A stretch of DNA of 64,000 nucleotides, taken from positions 1-64,000 of the forward strand of contig DAIOHK010000005.1 in assembly GCA_036744795.1 (NCBI GenBank), given 5' to 3'. Position 1 is the stretch's first letter; every line of letters begins with the position of its first letter. Shown here in pieces: positions 1 through 8,241 of this stretch. A program made the translations under genes and the position numbers. Below the pieces are notes generated by a model. The model was not told the origin of the DNA, did no database searches, and saw nothing but the letters and a program-made list of their open reading frames with translations. Source of the stretch: UBA5486 sp036744795. GTDB lineage: Bacteria; Bacillota; UBA4882; UBA10575.

Positions 1-77
1 TAAAACATAGGGATTGACAGTAAATGTAAGGCAATTAAACTTGCACTTTAGAAATAAGGGATAATACATTATTATCC

Positions 78-106
78 TTGACTATAGGGAAAATCAGTGA
101 TATAAT
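78..106 (+). promoter_or_regulatory. sigma-A promoter of infC operon
   Basis: A TTGACT -35 (78-83) and a perfect TATAAT -10 (101-106) are separated by 17 bp. Transcription would start near 113, giving a leader of about 155 nt before infC that contains the L20-type attenuator. Confidence 0.85.
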
Positions 107-130
107 TTCAAATGAAAAAATTATTATTTA

Positions 131-240
131 AGTAGAAGCCTCTGCTTCTCACCCGGCGGCATTGCCAGCCTGGGTAATAAAGCTGATAAATTACTACCGA
201 AAAATATCAAGCGGGCAGAGGTTTCTGTCCGTAATTTTTT
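131..240 (+). promoter_or_regulatory. L20-leader-type ribosomal protein attenuator
   Basis: The leader opens with a small hairpin GAAGC-CTCT-GCTTC (135-148), followed by an ACCCGGC/GCCTGGGT stem (151-175). It ends in a terminator stem CGGGCAGAG/CTGTCCG (212-231) with a T run to 240. CCTCTGC (139-145) is complementary to GCAGAGG (215-221), so a competing antiterminator pairing is possible. This arrangement and the GCCTCTGCTTCTCACC motif resemble the L20 leader ahead of Firmicute infC-rpmI-rplT operons, where L20 protein binding promotes termination. The fold is inferred by eye; a covariance-model search would settle it. Confidence 0.75.
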
Positions 241-268
241 ATCTATAATTAACAGGAGGTGGCGGCCG

Positions 269-781
269 ATTAACAGCGAGCTGCGTGTAAATGAAGGGAT
301 TAGGTCTCGGGAGGTCAGAGTAGTAAATGTCGATGGGGAACAATTAGGTATACTCCCGGTTAAAGAGGCTATTAGAATAGCTCGGGAGAAGGATTTAGAT
401 TTGGTAGAGGTGGCACCAACCGCTAAACCACCGGTATGTAAAATCATGGATTTTGGTAAGTATCGTTACGAGCAAAGTAAAAGGGAAAGAGAAGCTCGAA
501 AACGTCAAAAAACCATTGATGTGAAAGAAATCAGGTTAACACCAAAGATAGAAGAACATGATTTTCAGGTTAAAGTAAGACAGGCATTAAGGTTTTTAGA
601 TGGCGGGGATAAAGTAAAGGCCTCAGTAAGATTTAGAGGGCGGGAAATTGTCCATGCTGATTTGGGAAGAAACCTTCTGTTGCAGCTTTACGAGGCCGTT
701 AAAGACAAGGCGTTTCTCGAAAGAGAACCCAAAGTAGAAGGCAGAAATATGATTATGATTCTGTCTGCTAAACAAGAGTAA
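269..781 (+). CDS. infC: Translation initiation factor IF-3 (ATT start)
   Basis: IF-3 binds the 30S subunit and checks the initiator tRNA-start codon pairing. The reading frame gives 170 residues starting at ATT (269-271), 9 nt after AGGAGG (254-259). No ATG occurs until 401, which would remove the N-terminal domain. The first residues read (M)NSELRVNEGIRSREVRVV, typical of IF-3. The N-domain is followed by the basic linker (YRYEQSKREREARKRQK) and the C-domain, which ends GRNMIMILSAKQE. An ATT/AUU start is the known basis of infC autoregulation in E. coli, because IF-3 discriminates against it. First gene of the infC-rpmI-rplT operon. Confidence 0.95.
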   Translation: MNSELRVNEGIRSREVRVVNVDGEQLGILPVKEAIRIAREKDLDLVEVAPTAKPPVCKIMDFGKYRYEQSKREREARKRQKTIDVKEIRLTPKIEEHDFQVKVRQALRFLDGGDKVKASVRFRGREIVHADLGRNLLLQLYEAVKDKAFLEREPKVEGRNMIMILSAKQE

Positions 782-814
782 ATAGAATACCTGATGTGAT
801 AAGGGGAGAAGAAA

Positions 815-1012
815 ATGCCAAAGATGAAGACTCACCGGGGAGCGGCCAAAAGATTCAAATTGACCGGGTCCGGGAAGATCAAGAAGAATAAAAAAGCCTT
901 TAGAAGTCATTTTTTGGAGAAGAAATCGCCACAGAGGAAAAGGAAACTTCGCCAAGCTGAAATAATTAGTCCAGCTGATGAAAAACGAGTACGTAGAATG
1001 TTAGGAAAATAG
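815..1012 (+). CDS. rpmI: 50S ribosomal protein L35
   Basis: A 65-residue, very basic protein beginning MPKMKTHRGAAKRFK, the usual L35 start. The length matches the family. It belongs to the large ribosomal subunit. It lies 33 nt after infC and 52 nt before rplT in the conserved infC-rpmI-rplT order. GGGGAG sits before the ATG. Expected to be controlled with infC and rplT by the upstream L20-type leader. Confidence 0.97.
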   Translation: MPKMKTHRGAAKRFKLTGSGKIKKNKKAFRSHFLEKKSPQRKRKLRQAEIISPADEKRVRRMLGK

Positions 1013-1064
1013 GGAATTAGGTTGAAATGAATGAATATCTGTAAATAGATTGGAGGAGTTTACT

Positions 1065-1418
1065 TTGGCACGCGTTAAAGCTGGTTATATTACACGCCAG
1101 CGCCACAAAAAAGTTTTAAAATTAGCTAAGGGTTATCGTGGCTCTAAAAGCCGTTTATACCGAGTAGCTAATCAACAGGTTATGAAATCACAAGTTTATG
1201 CATTTAGAGACCGCCGGAAGAAAAAAAGAGATTTTAGAAGATTATGGATTTCACGGATAAATGCTGCTGCCCGAATGAATGGAATCTCTTATAGTATGTT
1301 TATTAATGGACTGAAAAAAGCGGGAGTACAGATAAATCGTAAAGTCCTCGCTGATTTGGCAATTAATGATAATGCAGCTTTCCAAAAATTGGTTCTCATT
1401 GCAAAAGAACAACATTAA
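1065..1418 (+). CDS. rplT: 50S ribosomal protein L20 (TTG start)
   Basis: A 117-residue L20 starting at TTG: GGAGG at 1052-1056 precedes TTG-GCA-CGC-GTT-AAA, giving the canonical (M)ARVKAGYITRQRHKKVLKLAKG. L20 is an early assembly protein of the 50S subunit. In Firmicutes it also acts as the autogenous repressor that binds the operon leader. The lysine/arginine-rich N-terminal helix and globular C-domain (ISYSMFINGLKKAGVQINRKVLADLA) are both complete. A terminator follows immediately. Confidence 0.96.
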   Translation: MARVKAGYITRQRHKKVLKLAKGYRGSKSRLYRVANQQVMKSQVYAFRDRRKKKRDFRRLWISRINAAARMNGISYSMFINGLKKAGVQINRKVLADLAINDNAAFQKLVLIAKEQH

Positions 1419-1420
1419 AG

Positions 1421-1440
1421 CGGCCGATGGGCCGTTTTTT
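1421..1440 (+). terminator. Terminator of infC-rpmI-rplT
   Basis: Stem CGGCC (1421-1425) / GGCCG (1430-1434), loop GATG, followed by six T. The stem is short but well placed, directly after the rplT stop. Confidence 0.8.
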
Positions 1441-1469
1441 CATAATCTCTTTATTTGGAGGTGCAGTTT

Positions 1470-2288
1470 TTGACCTTACTTACGAGTAGGGAAAATCCTT
1501 TAGTAAAAACAATTATCTCGCTTAAGACTAGAAAAGGTCGTAAAAAGCACCGGCTTTTTATGGCAGAAGGCCCCCATTTACTAGAGGAAGTATTAACTTC
1601 TAATTTTGAGGTTAAGTATATAATTACTCAAGGTGAGATACCACAAGATACTACACTTTTAAAAACAGCGGAAAAGAGGGGAATACCGATTATTCCAGTA
1701 TCTCCTCATATTTATAAAGAACTTTCTGAAACTGATACTCCCCAGGATATTTTGGGTCTAATTTCACTACCCGAAGAAGATGTGGAGTTTCCGGAAGTTG
1801 AGGAAAAATTTTTAGGATTGATTTTGCACCAGATTCAGGATCCGGGTAATCTTGGAACTATTATTCGGACCGCATGGGCAGCCGGGGTTAAAAATATTTT
1901 TATTACCCCCGGCACGGTAGATCCTTATTCCGGTAAAGTAGTCCGTTCTTCTCAGGGTGGGATTTTTAATGTAAGGATTTTTTCTTTTTCTTTGAAAGCT
2001 ATCCTTTCTTGGGCTATGAGGGAAAAAATTGAGATTTGGGCTGCTGATCCTCGGGGAAATAATCTTTATTTCCAACAGGATTTTACAGGTTCAACCATGT
2101 TTTTACTAGGTAACGAAGCAAGAGGGTTTAATTCTATTAATGATTTAAAGGAAAGCCTGGATTATCTGCAAATTCCCCTACCTGGAGGGGCAGAATCTCT
2201 AAATGTCTCAATTTCAGCAGGAATACTAATTTATGAGGCTGTACGCCAGCGTTTAGTAGCCTCACACCCTAGCAAGCTAGGCACCTAA
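1470..2288 (+). CDS. TrmH/SpoU-family RNA 2'-O-methyltransferase
   Basis: A 272-residue SPOUT methyltransferase using SAM to 2'-O-methylate ribose in rRNA or tRNA. GGAGG (1457-1461) points to TTG at 1470 as start. The N-terminal substrate-binding domain (about residues 1-105, SRENPLVKTIISLKTRKGRK) is followed by the knotted SpoU domain. All three motifs are visible: HQIQDPGNLGTIIRTAWAAG, LLGNEARGF and IPLPGGAESLNVSISAGILI. It follows rplT, as do YsgA-type enzymes in other Firmicutes. It is separated from rplT by a terminator but only about 50 nt away, so read-through transcription is likely. The exact target nucleotide cannot be told from sequence. Confidence 0.9.
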   Translation: MTLLTSRENPLVKTIISLKTRKGRKKHRLFMAEGPHLLEEVLTSNFEVKYIITQGEIPQDTTLLKTAEKRGIPIIPVSPHIYKELSETDTPQDILGLISLPEEDVEFPEVEEKFLGLILHQIQDPGNLGTIIRTAWAAGVKNIFITPGTVDPYSGKVVRSSQGGIFNVRIFSFSLKAILSWAMREKIEIWAADPRGNNLYFQQDFTGSTMFLLGNEARGFNSINDLKESLDYLQIPLPGGAESLNVSISAGILIYEAVRQRLVASHPSKLGT

Positions 2289-2315
2289 AAAGATGAAAAT
2301 TCAATTAAAGTTTTA

Positions 2316-2428
2316 ATTTCTGCCCGGTCAAAGTTGTTTCTTATTTCACATAGATTTATTCAAGTATTCTGGTTTCAGCTATCAATTTCACTGTTGAACA
2401 ATATTCTGATTAGGCTGGGTAGAAGATC
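2316..2428. repeat. MITE-like palindromic repeat, family A (short copy)
   Basis: The left end (ATTTCTGCCCGGTCAAAG) and right end (ATTCTGATTAGGCTGGGTAG) are imperfect inverted copies of each other. They match the ends of the longer element at 51991-52220. The internal arm TTCAAGTATTCTGGTTTCAG also matches that copy. It occupies most of the 217-bp gap between the methyltransferase and malic enzyme genes. Confidence 0.6.
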
Positions 2429-2505
2429 AATGCAAAAGATGAGCGACGAGTACTAGATTTAATATATTAGTATTAAGAAGAAGAATAGAAGTAAGGAGCA
2501 GAAAA

Positions 2506-3732
2506 ATGAATTTGAAGTCAGAGGCATTAAGATTACATGAAAAAAATCGCGGAAAAATTGAAATTTGTAGTAAGGTTAAGCTAGGAAATGCATATGATCT
2601 CAGTCTTGCTTATTCCCCGGGAGTTGCAGAACCTTGCCGGGAGATCCAAAGAGATTCTTCTTTAGTAAATAAATATACCAACAAAGGAAATACCGTAGCA
2701 GTTATATCCGATGGAACAGCTGTTCTGGGCTTGGGTGATATCGGACCGGAAGCGGCTTTACCAGTGATGGAAGGAAAAGCTATTCTATTTAAGGCTTTTG
2801 CCAAGATTGATGCTATTCCGATCTGCTTAAGTACTAAAAATCCTGAAGAGATTATAGAGACTGTTATTAGATTAGCTCCTACTTTTGGGGGAATTAATCT
2901 TGAAGATATTTCTGCACCGCGTTGCTTTAAGATTGAAGAGGAGATCATTTCCCGGGCTGAAATTCCTGTTTTTCATGATGATCAACATGGTACAGGCGTG
3001 GTTTGCCTGGCGGGTTTATTAAATGCCTTGCGGGTAGTAGATAAGAAACTAAATCAAGTTAAGATTGTAATTAATGGGGCTGGATCAGCTGGTCAAGCTA
3101 TTGCTAAACTTCTTTGGACAGCTGGTGCTAGGCAGATTAAACTATGTGATCTAAACGGTATCCTCAGTCCTGATTTGGAAGGGATTAATTCTTATCAAAA
3201 AACTCTTGCCCAACTTACTAACCCGGAAAAGGTAAAAGGAGATTTGTCATCAGCCTTAAAAGGTGCCGATGTTTTTATTGGTGTATCGGCTGCTAATATA
3301 CTCTCTAGTGACATGGTAAAGGGGATGGCTCCTAAGCCGGTGCTTTTTGCGATGGCCAACCCGGAACCGGAGATCAGTCCGGAAGAGGCCAAAAAGTGTG
3401 GTGCAGCAATTATTGGAACCGGTCGTTCGGATTATCCTAACCAGGTTAATAATATACTTGGTTTTCCCGGAATTTTCCGTGGTGCCCTTGATGTGCAGGC
3501 CAAACGTATTTCCGAAGGAATGATGCTAGCAGCAGCTAATGCAATAGCTTCCCTAATTAGTCGGGATGAACTTACTTCAGATTATGTAATACCTAGTCCC
3601 TTTGATCAGCGGGTAGTTCCGGCAGTAGCTTATGCAGTGGGTGTAAAAGCGATTGAGGAAGGACTGACCAATATTTCTATTACCAAGGAAGATTTAAAGA
3701 ACAATTTGATTAAAAAGTTTGGAAAATGGTAA
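2506..3732 (+). CDS. NAD(P)-dependent malic enzyme
   Basis: Oxidative decarboxylation of malate to pyruvate and CO2 in the cytosol. The 408 residues match the short bacterial malic enzymes. The N-terminal malic domain shows AYSPGVAEPCREI (catalytic Tyr region) and DGTAVLGLGDIGPEAALPVM. Metal-binding residues lie in VFHDDQHGTG. The C-terminal Rossmann domain has INGAGSAGQAIAKLL. GTAAGGAGCAG precedes the ATG. Cofactor choice (NAD or NADP) is not clear by eye. It stands alone between two gaps containing repeats. Confidence 0.93.
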   Translation: MNLKSEALRLHEKNRGKIEICSKVKLGNAYDLSLAYSPGVAEPCREIQRDSSLVNKYTNKGNTVAVISDGTAVLGLGDIGPEAALPVMEGKAILFKAFAKIDAIPICLSTKNPEEIIETVIRLAPTFGGINLEDISAPRCFKIEEEIISRAEIPVFHDDQHGTGVVCLAGLLNALRVVDKKLNQVKIVINGAGSAGQAIAKLLWTAGARQIKLCDLNGILSPDLEGINSYQKTLAQLTNPEKVKGDLSSALKGADVFIGVSAANILSSDMVKGMAPKPVLFAMANPEPEISPEEAKKCGAAIIGTGRSDYPNQVNNILGFPGIFRGALDVQAKRISEGMMLAAANAIASLISRDELTSDYVIPSPFDQRVVPAVAYAVGVKAIEEGLTNISITKEDLKNNLIKKFGKW

Positions 3733-3769
3733 AATGAACGTTTTTTCACTTTCGCGATGTAAATGATAG

Positions 3770-3862
3770 TCAGTGCGAATAAATATCCAATTTCAAACAG
3801 AACTGAACCCTAGAATGCTTGGAGAAATTAGCGCGACCAGAAAATAACTTCTGACTAGGTGG
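3770..3862. repeat. Partial family A palindromic repeat
   Basis: CTGAACCCTAGAATGCTTGG is the reverse complement of the left arm of the 51991-52220 element (CATTCTAGGGTTCAG). TAACTTCTGACTAGGTGGG matches the family A right end. The copy is decayed. Together with the hairpin at 3863-3881 it fills much of the gap between malic enzyme and the RCK_C protein. Confidence 0.5.
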
Positions 3863-3887
3863 GAATTCCTAACTGGAATTCATTTTT
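3863..3887 (+). terminator. Possible terminator after malic enzyme
   Basis: Stem GAATTCC (3863-3869) / GGAATTC (3875-3881), loop TAACT, then CATTTTTATT. It lies 130 nt after the malic enzyme stop, at the border of a repeat copy. Confidence 0.45.
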
Positions 3888-4029
3888 ATTATTCCATGTG
3901 TGCGGATAGAGCCAGTATGAGTGAATAATTATAATTGAAATTTATATTCCCAATTACAAAAGACATAAAGCTTCCCTTTAATTCATAGGTTATAAAAGAA
4001 TTTTTCTTCAAAAAAGGGAGGGTTGCCCG

Positions 4030-4644
4030 GTGAGTAGCTTGTTCATTTTTTTACTGCTCTTTTTATTCTGGAGTATCGGGCTTTATTATCAGTTTAATAG
4101 GATAAGTAGAACATCTGGTTTTACTACTGCTACCTCCATAGTTTTTAGAGTAATATTTAATCAATATTCCCTGCTGGAAAATGGTTCTAAATGGCAGTTT
4201 CTGAGGATGGCTCTGTTGATCAAGGTGGGGCAGTTGTTTTTGATAGCTCTTTTGCTCAAGTTGTTTTTATTTCCTAATCTCTGGGAGGTTATTTATTTAA
4301 TTTTATTCCTAGTGGTAAACGGAGTTGTTTTATATTATTTAGCTTCTGCAGAAAAGGGGAGAAGCAAAGAATTCTGGAGTATTTATTCACTCCCCGGCGA
4401 ATATGGTGTTTATGAACTTACTATTTCCGAATCCAGCTTGGTAAGAGAATGGATTGGGGCAACTTTAGCAGAATTGGATTTAAGAAAAAAAGAGCTTTTA
4501 GTCCTTTCAATCTTACGTTCTGGGAAATTAACGATCTTTCCCAAAGGCCCAGAGATATTATTAGCCGGAGACCGTTTACTAATATTTGGGAAAAGCTCCC
4601 GGCTTCCATCAGAAGAAAGAATTGAAACAAAGAAGAACGAGTAA
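4030..4644 (+). CDS. Membrane protein with C-terminal RCK_C/TrkA-C domain
   Basis: A 204-residue protein starting at GTG 8 nt after GGGAGG. There are three hydrophobic segments (about residues 3-20, 58-80 and 85-103). The soluble C-terminal half (about 118-195) has the TrkA-C pattern: VYELTISESSLVREWIGATL followed by ILLAGDRLLIFGK. TrkA-C domains regulate ion channels and carriers by ligand binding. Here the domain is fused to a minimal membrane part with no recognisable pore loop, so a regulatory subunit is as likely as a transporter. mtrB follows 86 nt downstream and could be co-transcribed. Confidence 0.7.
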   Translation: MSSLFIFLLLFLFWSIGLYYQFNRISRTSGFTTATSIVFRVIFNQYSLLENGSKWQFLRMALLIKVGQLFLIALLLKLFLFPNLWEVIYLILFLVVNGVVLYYLASAEKGRSKEFWSIYSLPGEYGVYELTISESSLVREWIGATLAELDLRKKELLVLSILRSGKLTIFPKGPEILLAGDRLLIFGKSSRLPSEERIETKKNE

Positions 4645-4730
4645 AATTGTTTTCAGATACTAATAAAAATCCGCAATATTGGACAGGTACAAAAAATGGA
4701 AAAATTGAATATAGAAAGGAGGGTGCGACA

Positions 4731-4970
4731 ATGGATGAGGAGCTTAAGAGTGAAGTATTAGGAGAATATATCATGGTTAAAGCTTTGGAAGATGGAGTAA
4801 CCATTATTGGTCTAACTAGAGGAAAAGATACTCGTTTTCATCATACAGAAAAACTCGATCAAGGAGAGGTTATGATCTTTCAATTTACCCATCATACCTC
4901 AGCTATAAAAATTCGTGGGAGGGCTGAAATTATTGCCAGCCATGGAAAGATAATGGCTGGGAAGGACTAG
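4731..4970 (+). CDS. mtrB: TRAP, trp RNA-binding attenuation protein
   Basis: In Bacillus, TRAP forms an 11-subunit ring that binds tryptophan and then wraps (G/U)AG-repeat RNA, terminating or blocking translation of trp genes. This 79-residue ORF has a strong SD (AAAGGAGG, 4715-4722) and the family core: VKALEDGVTIIGLTRGKDTR, FHHTEKLDQGEV, QFTHHTSAIKIRG. The Lys of EKLD and the Lys and Arg of KIRG correspond to RNA-contacting residues of Bacillus TRAP, and the Thr-rich segments that surround tryptophan are kept. A longer in-frame ORF begins at 4647 but lacks an SD and family similarity upstream. No trp gene or anti-TRAP is visible in the window. The stop overlaps the convergent AraC gene by 4 nt. 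Confidence 0.92.
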   Translation: MDEELKSEVLGEYIMVKALEDGVTIIGLTRGKDTRFHHTEKLDQGEVMIFQFTHHTSAIKIRGRAEIIASHGKIMAGKD

Positions 4971-5812
4971 TCCGGGTAATTAAAGGATTTTCGATATTGC
5001 ATGGGAGAAAGTCCGGTTATTGTTTTAAAGACTCTTCCAAAATGGGTTAAACTTTCATAACCAACTTTGGCCGCTATTTCGGTAATATTAAGCTGAGTAT
5101 TTTTCAAAAGTTTTTGTGCTTCTTTAATTCTAATGCTATTTAAATATTCTACAAAGGAGAACCCTGTGCCTTTATTAAAAATACGACTTAAATAATAGGG
5201 GCTAATGGAAAATTTCTTGGCAACTACTTTTAAAGACAGTTTTTGTTCATAATTGTTATTGATGTATCGGACAATCTCCGATACTTTTTTATGCATGGAA
5301 CCGGGATGTTCATAATTTTCATCTCTTTTATTTATTATTAAACGGTTGGCAGTAATAAGTATCTCCACTAGCAAAACCCGGAGAAATAATTCGGAATCTG
5401 GAGAGGCTTTTTTGCTTTCTTCAATCATCTTAAAAAGCAGGCCCTCTATATAGTTTAAATCTTGTTTCTCCGGACGGATCACCTTTGCTTTACTGAAGCA
5501 GTCTAGGAGATTTAAATTAGGTTCTTTAGAAATAATATTATCAATAAAATCTTTTTTAAAATAGATAAGAATTCTTTCATGACTGGAAGGTCCGGCTTGC
5601 AATGTCTTATGCATTTCATTAATATTGATTAATACAATATCTCCTTGGAGGACATGGTAAGTTCGGTCCTTAATAAAATAAATTCGTTCACCAGACCATA
5701 GATAATAAAGTTCATAATAATCGTGGTAATGTTTATTTTCCATATTATAAGGACTCGTTCTTTTCCCCCATTCGATTCGAAAAAGATCAGGATCAACGAT
5801 TAGTTTTGTCAC
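4967..5812 (-). CDS. AraC-family transcriptional regulator
   Basis: About 281 residues. An N-terminal cupin-like sensor (HYHDYYELYYLWSGERIYFI, residues about 25-45) is joined to a C-terminal double helix-turn-helix: KLSLKVVAKKFSISPYYLSR and then NITEIAAKVGYESLTHFGRV, ending GLSPMQYRK. Such proteins sense small molecules and activate nearby genes, often for carbohydrate use. The ligand is unknown. I prefer GTG at 5812 because GGGGTGAT lies at the right distance; ATG 5818 and GTG 5821 are alternatives. It converges on mtrB and diverges from the YyaL-type gene, which may be its target. Confidence 0.88.
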   Translation of the reverse strand: MTKLIVDPDLFRIEWGKRTSPYNMENKHYHDYYELYYLWSGERIYFIKDRTYHVLQGDIVLININEMHKTLQAGPSSHERILIYFKKDFIDNIISKEPNLNLLDCFSKAKVIRPEKQDLNYIEGLLFKMIEESKKASPDSELFLRVLLVEILITANRLIINKRDENYEHPGSMHKKVSEIVRYINNNYEQKLSLKVVAKKFSISPYYLSRIFNKGTGFSFVEYLNSIRIKEAQKLLKNTQLNITEIAAKVGYESLTHFGRVFKTITGLSPMQYRKSFNYPD

Positions 5813-6147
5813 TGGCATCACCCCATAGTTATTATATACTAAAAAGGTTAAATCGTCATTTTACCTCCTTTTAATTTACTTTTTTCTTTTATTTAAATTA
5901 TCTCATAATAATCTGTTTTAATAAAGAGTAGATTTGCTAATTTTTGTTAAACTCTATTTTTGTTTAATGAAAGGTAATTGGAGTCGAAAAAATTTGTTTA
6001 CATAGCTTTCTAGCATCTTTATAGCTTGGATAATCAAATATTTTTTGCCTAGAGAGCAATCTACCTTTCGTTTTTTATCTTGTTATTTCAGATAAGTTGC
6101 ATGTTTTTCGGATAATATATAAAAAACATTTATCGGTGGTGATGCCC
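5813..6147. other. Divergent regulatory region, AraC / YyaL-type gene
   Basis: An AT-rich 335-bp region. For the + gene, TTTACA (5997-6002), 17 bp and TATAGC (6020-6025) form a plausible promoter. On the minus strand, AAGGAGGT (5863-5870) stands before ATG-ACG-ATT-TAA (5859-5848), a three-codon ORF upstream of the regulator. No repeat family member is seen. Confidence 0.4.
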
Positions 6148-8241
6148 ATGAAACTCACTAGGAAACCAAATAGGTTAATCAATGAGAAATCTCCCTATCT
6201 TCTGCAACACGCGTACAATCCTGTGGATTGGTATCCATGGGGTGATGAAGCCTTTGAGAAGGCTAAAACAGAAGGTAAACCAATCTTTCTTAGTATTGGT
6301 TATTCCACTTGCCATTGGTGCCATGTAATGGAAAAAGAATCTTTTGTAGATCAGGAAGTTGCGGATGTACTAAATGAGACCTTTATCTCAATTAAGATCG
6401 ATCGGGAGGAAAGGCCGGATCTTGATCGTGTTTATATGGCTGTTTGTCAAAAGATGACCGGAAGCGGCGGGTGGCCCTTGACCATTCTTATGACTCCGGA
6501 TAAAAAGCCATTTTTTGCGGAGACTTACTTACCCAAAAAAAGTAGCTTTGGGCGGATTGGAATAATGGAATTGGCAAAAAAGGTTAAAGAGCTTTGGCAG
6601 AACCATCGGGAAGAGATTGAGCGCTCGGCAAGCGAAAATGTATCTTACTTACAGGCAGAAACCTCAGCCAGATCGGGATTGGAAATTAGGCTTGATATCT
6701 TTGAAAAAGCCTATCAGCAGTTAGTAGAATTATACGATGAGCGATATGGAGGTTTTGGGTATGCCCCAAAATTTCCTACTCCCCATAATTTATGTTTTCT
6801 AATGCGCTACTGGAAACGGACGGGGAACCAACAAGCTCTGGATATGGTAGTAAAATCTCTAAAAGCAATGCGCCAGGGGGGAATTTATGATCAATTAGGT
6901 TATGGGTTTCATCGTTACTCTACAGATAACCGCTGGTTTGTTCCTCATTTTGAAAAAATGCTTTATGACCAGGCTTTATTGGCTATTGCTTATCTTGAAG
7001 CCTATCAGATCATAGGTAAGGATCTTTTCCGCCGGACTGCCGGTGAGATTTTTGATTATACACTGACTGTGATGAGAGATGAAAAAGGCGGGTTCTATAC
7101 AGCAGAGGATGCGGATAGTGAAGGCGTAGAGGGTAAGTTTTATCTCTGGACCCTTGATGAGCTAAAGAAGATACTCTCTTACCAGGAAATGCAGCTAGTG
7201 GTAGTATACTTTAATCTGGAGGAGAAAGGTAATTATCAAGAAGGCTCTAATAATCTGGGGAAAGGGGTAAATATTCTTCACATCAAAGAAGAACTATCGA
7301 GCATTGCTAGGAATTTAAATATCGATCTTAAAATGGCAGAGAACTTGCTACAGTCAGCTTGGGATAAACTCTATACTGCACGGGAAAAAAGGGTTCATCC
7401 TTATAAAGATGATAAAATTTTAATGGACTGGAATGGTCTACTTATAATGGCTCTTGCTAAAGGAGGTCGAATATTAAAGGAGAAGCGGTTTACTGAAGCT
7501 GCGGAGAAAACAGTAGAATTCTTTCTAACAAATATGCGTACCCCACAAGGTTTCTTCTTCCGCCGTTATCGGGAGGGAGAAGCGGCGATCCCTGCCTTTT
7601 TAGAAGATTATACTTTCTTTATCTGGGGTTTAATTGAACTTTATGAAAGTACTTTTAAACCGGAGTACCTTGCTACGGCTTTAGAACTTAACCAGCTTCT
7701 ACTTTTACATTTTTCAGATAAGGAAAATGGGGGGTTTTTTCAGACCTCTGATCAAAGTGAAGAGGTATTAGTTAGAAATAAGGAAGTTTTTGATGGTGCG
7801 ATACCATCAGGTAATTCTATCGCTATGTTAAACCTGATTCGGTTAGCTAGGTTAACTGGTAATCCTAATCTGGAACAGGAAGCACGGCGAATTGCCCAAG
7901 CTTTTGCGGAAAATATTTTAGTGTCTCCTGCTTATTACACGCAATTTCTTTCGGCTTTGGATTTTGCGTTTGGTCCTTCCTTTGAGCTAGTTATTGTAGG
8001 TCAGCAAGGGAGAAAAGAGACAGAAAAAATGATTGAGGCAATAGAGAAAACTTTTGCTCCCAATAAAGTTGTGTTATTCCGGCCGACAGATGAGGAAAAC
8101 CCGAAGATTGTTAGTATAAATTCATTTCTCAAGGAATTGACGGAGATTGAGGGGAAGACTACGGCCTATGTCTGTAGAAACTATCATTGTAATTTGCCAA
8201 CAACTGATCCTTATAAAATGCTCGAGTTATTAAGGGGGTAA
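6148..8241 (+). CDS. YyaL-type thioredoxin-domain protein (DUF255)
   Basis: 697 residues. The N-terminal DUF255 thioredoxin-like domain begins RLINEKSPYLLQHAYNPVDW and has the CxxC site STCHWCHVM (Cys55, Cys58). The rest is an alpha-barrel resembling six-hairpin glycosidases or epimerases (YDQLGYGFHRYSTDNRWFVP, HFEKMLYDQALLA). The family (B. subtilis YyaL, human SPATA20) is widespread but its reaction is not established. Length agrees with the family. ATG 6148 is chosen because GGTGG lies 8 nt upstream; ATG 6142 is too close to it. Probably monocistronic, with the AraC regulator divergent upstream. Confidence 0.88.
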   Translation: MKLTRKPNRLINEKSPYLLQHAYNPVDWYPWGDEAFEKAKTEGKPIFLSIGYSTCHWCHVMEKESFVDQEVADVLNETFISIKIDREERPDLDRVYMAVCQKMTGSGGWPLTILMTPDKKPFFAETYLPKKSSFGRIGIMELAKKVKELWQNHREEIERSASENVSYLQAETSARSGLEIRLDIFEKAYQQLVELYDERYGGFGYAPKFPTPHNLCFLMRYWKRTGNQQALDMVVKSLKAMRQGGIYDQLGYGFHRYSTDNRWFVPHFEKMLYDQALLAIAYLEAYQIIGKDLFRRTAGEIFDYTLTVMRDEKGGFYTAEDADSEGVEGKFYLWTLDELKKILSYQEMQLVVVYFNLEEKGNYQEGSNNLGKGVNILHIKEELSSIARNLNIDLKMAENLLQSAWDKLYTAREKRVHPYKDDKILMDWNGLLIMALAKGGRILKEKRFTEAAEKTVEFFLTNMRTPQGFFFRRYREGEAAIPAFLEDYTFFIWGLIELYESTFKPEYLATALELNQLLLLHFSDKENGGFFQTSDQSEEVLVRNKEVFDGAIPSGNSIAMLNLIRLARLTGNPNLEQEARRIAQAFAENILVSPAYYTQFLSALDFAFGPSFELVIVGQQGRKETEKMIEAIEKTFAPNKVVLFRPTDEENPKIVSINSFLKELTEIEGKTTAYVCRNYHCNLPTTDPYKMLELLRG

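Noticed and set aside
124..447. 107-codon minus-strand ORF over the infC leader
   Set aside because: It lies opposite the L20-type leader and the infC N-terminus and has no family resemblance or SD.
4647..4730. 5' extension of the mtrB reading frame
   Set aside because: The extension has no SD and no TRAP similarity; AAAGGAGG directly before ATG 4731 and the 79-residue TRAP length decide the start.
4731..4765. TRAP autoregulatory binding site at the mtrB start
   Set aside because: Only about five GAG/TAG triplets with irregular spacing occur; TRAP sites need about nine to eleven with 2-3 nt spacers.
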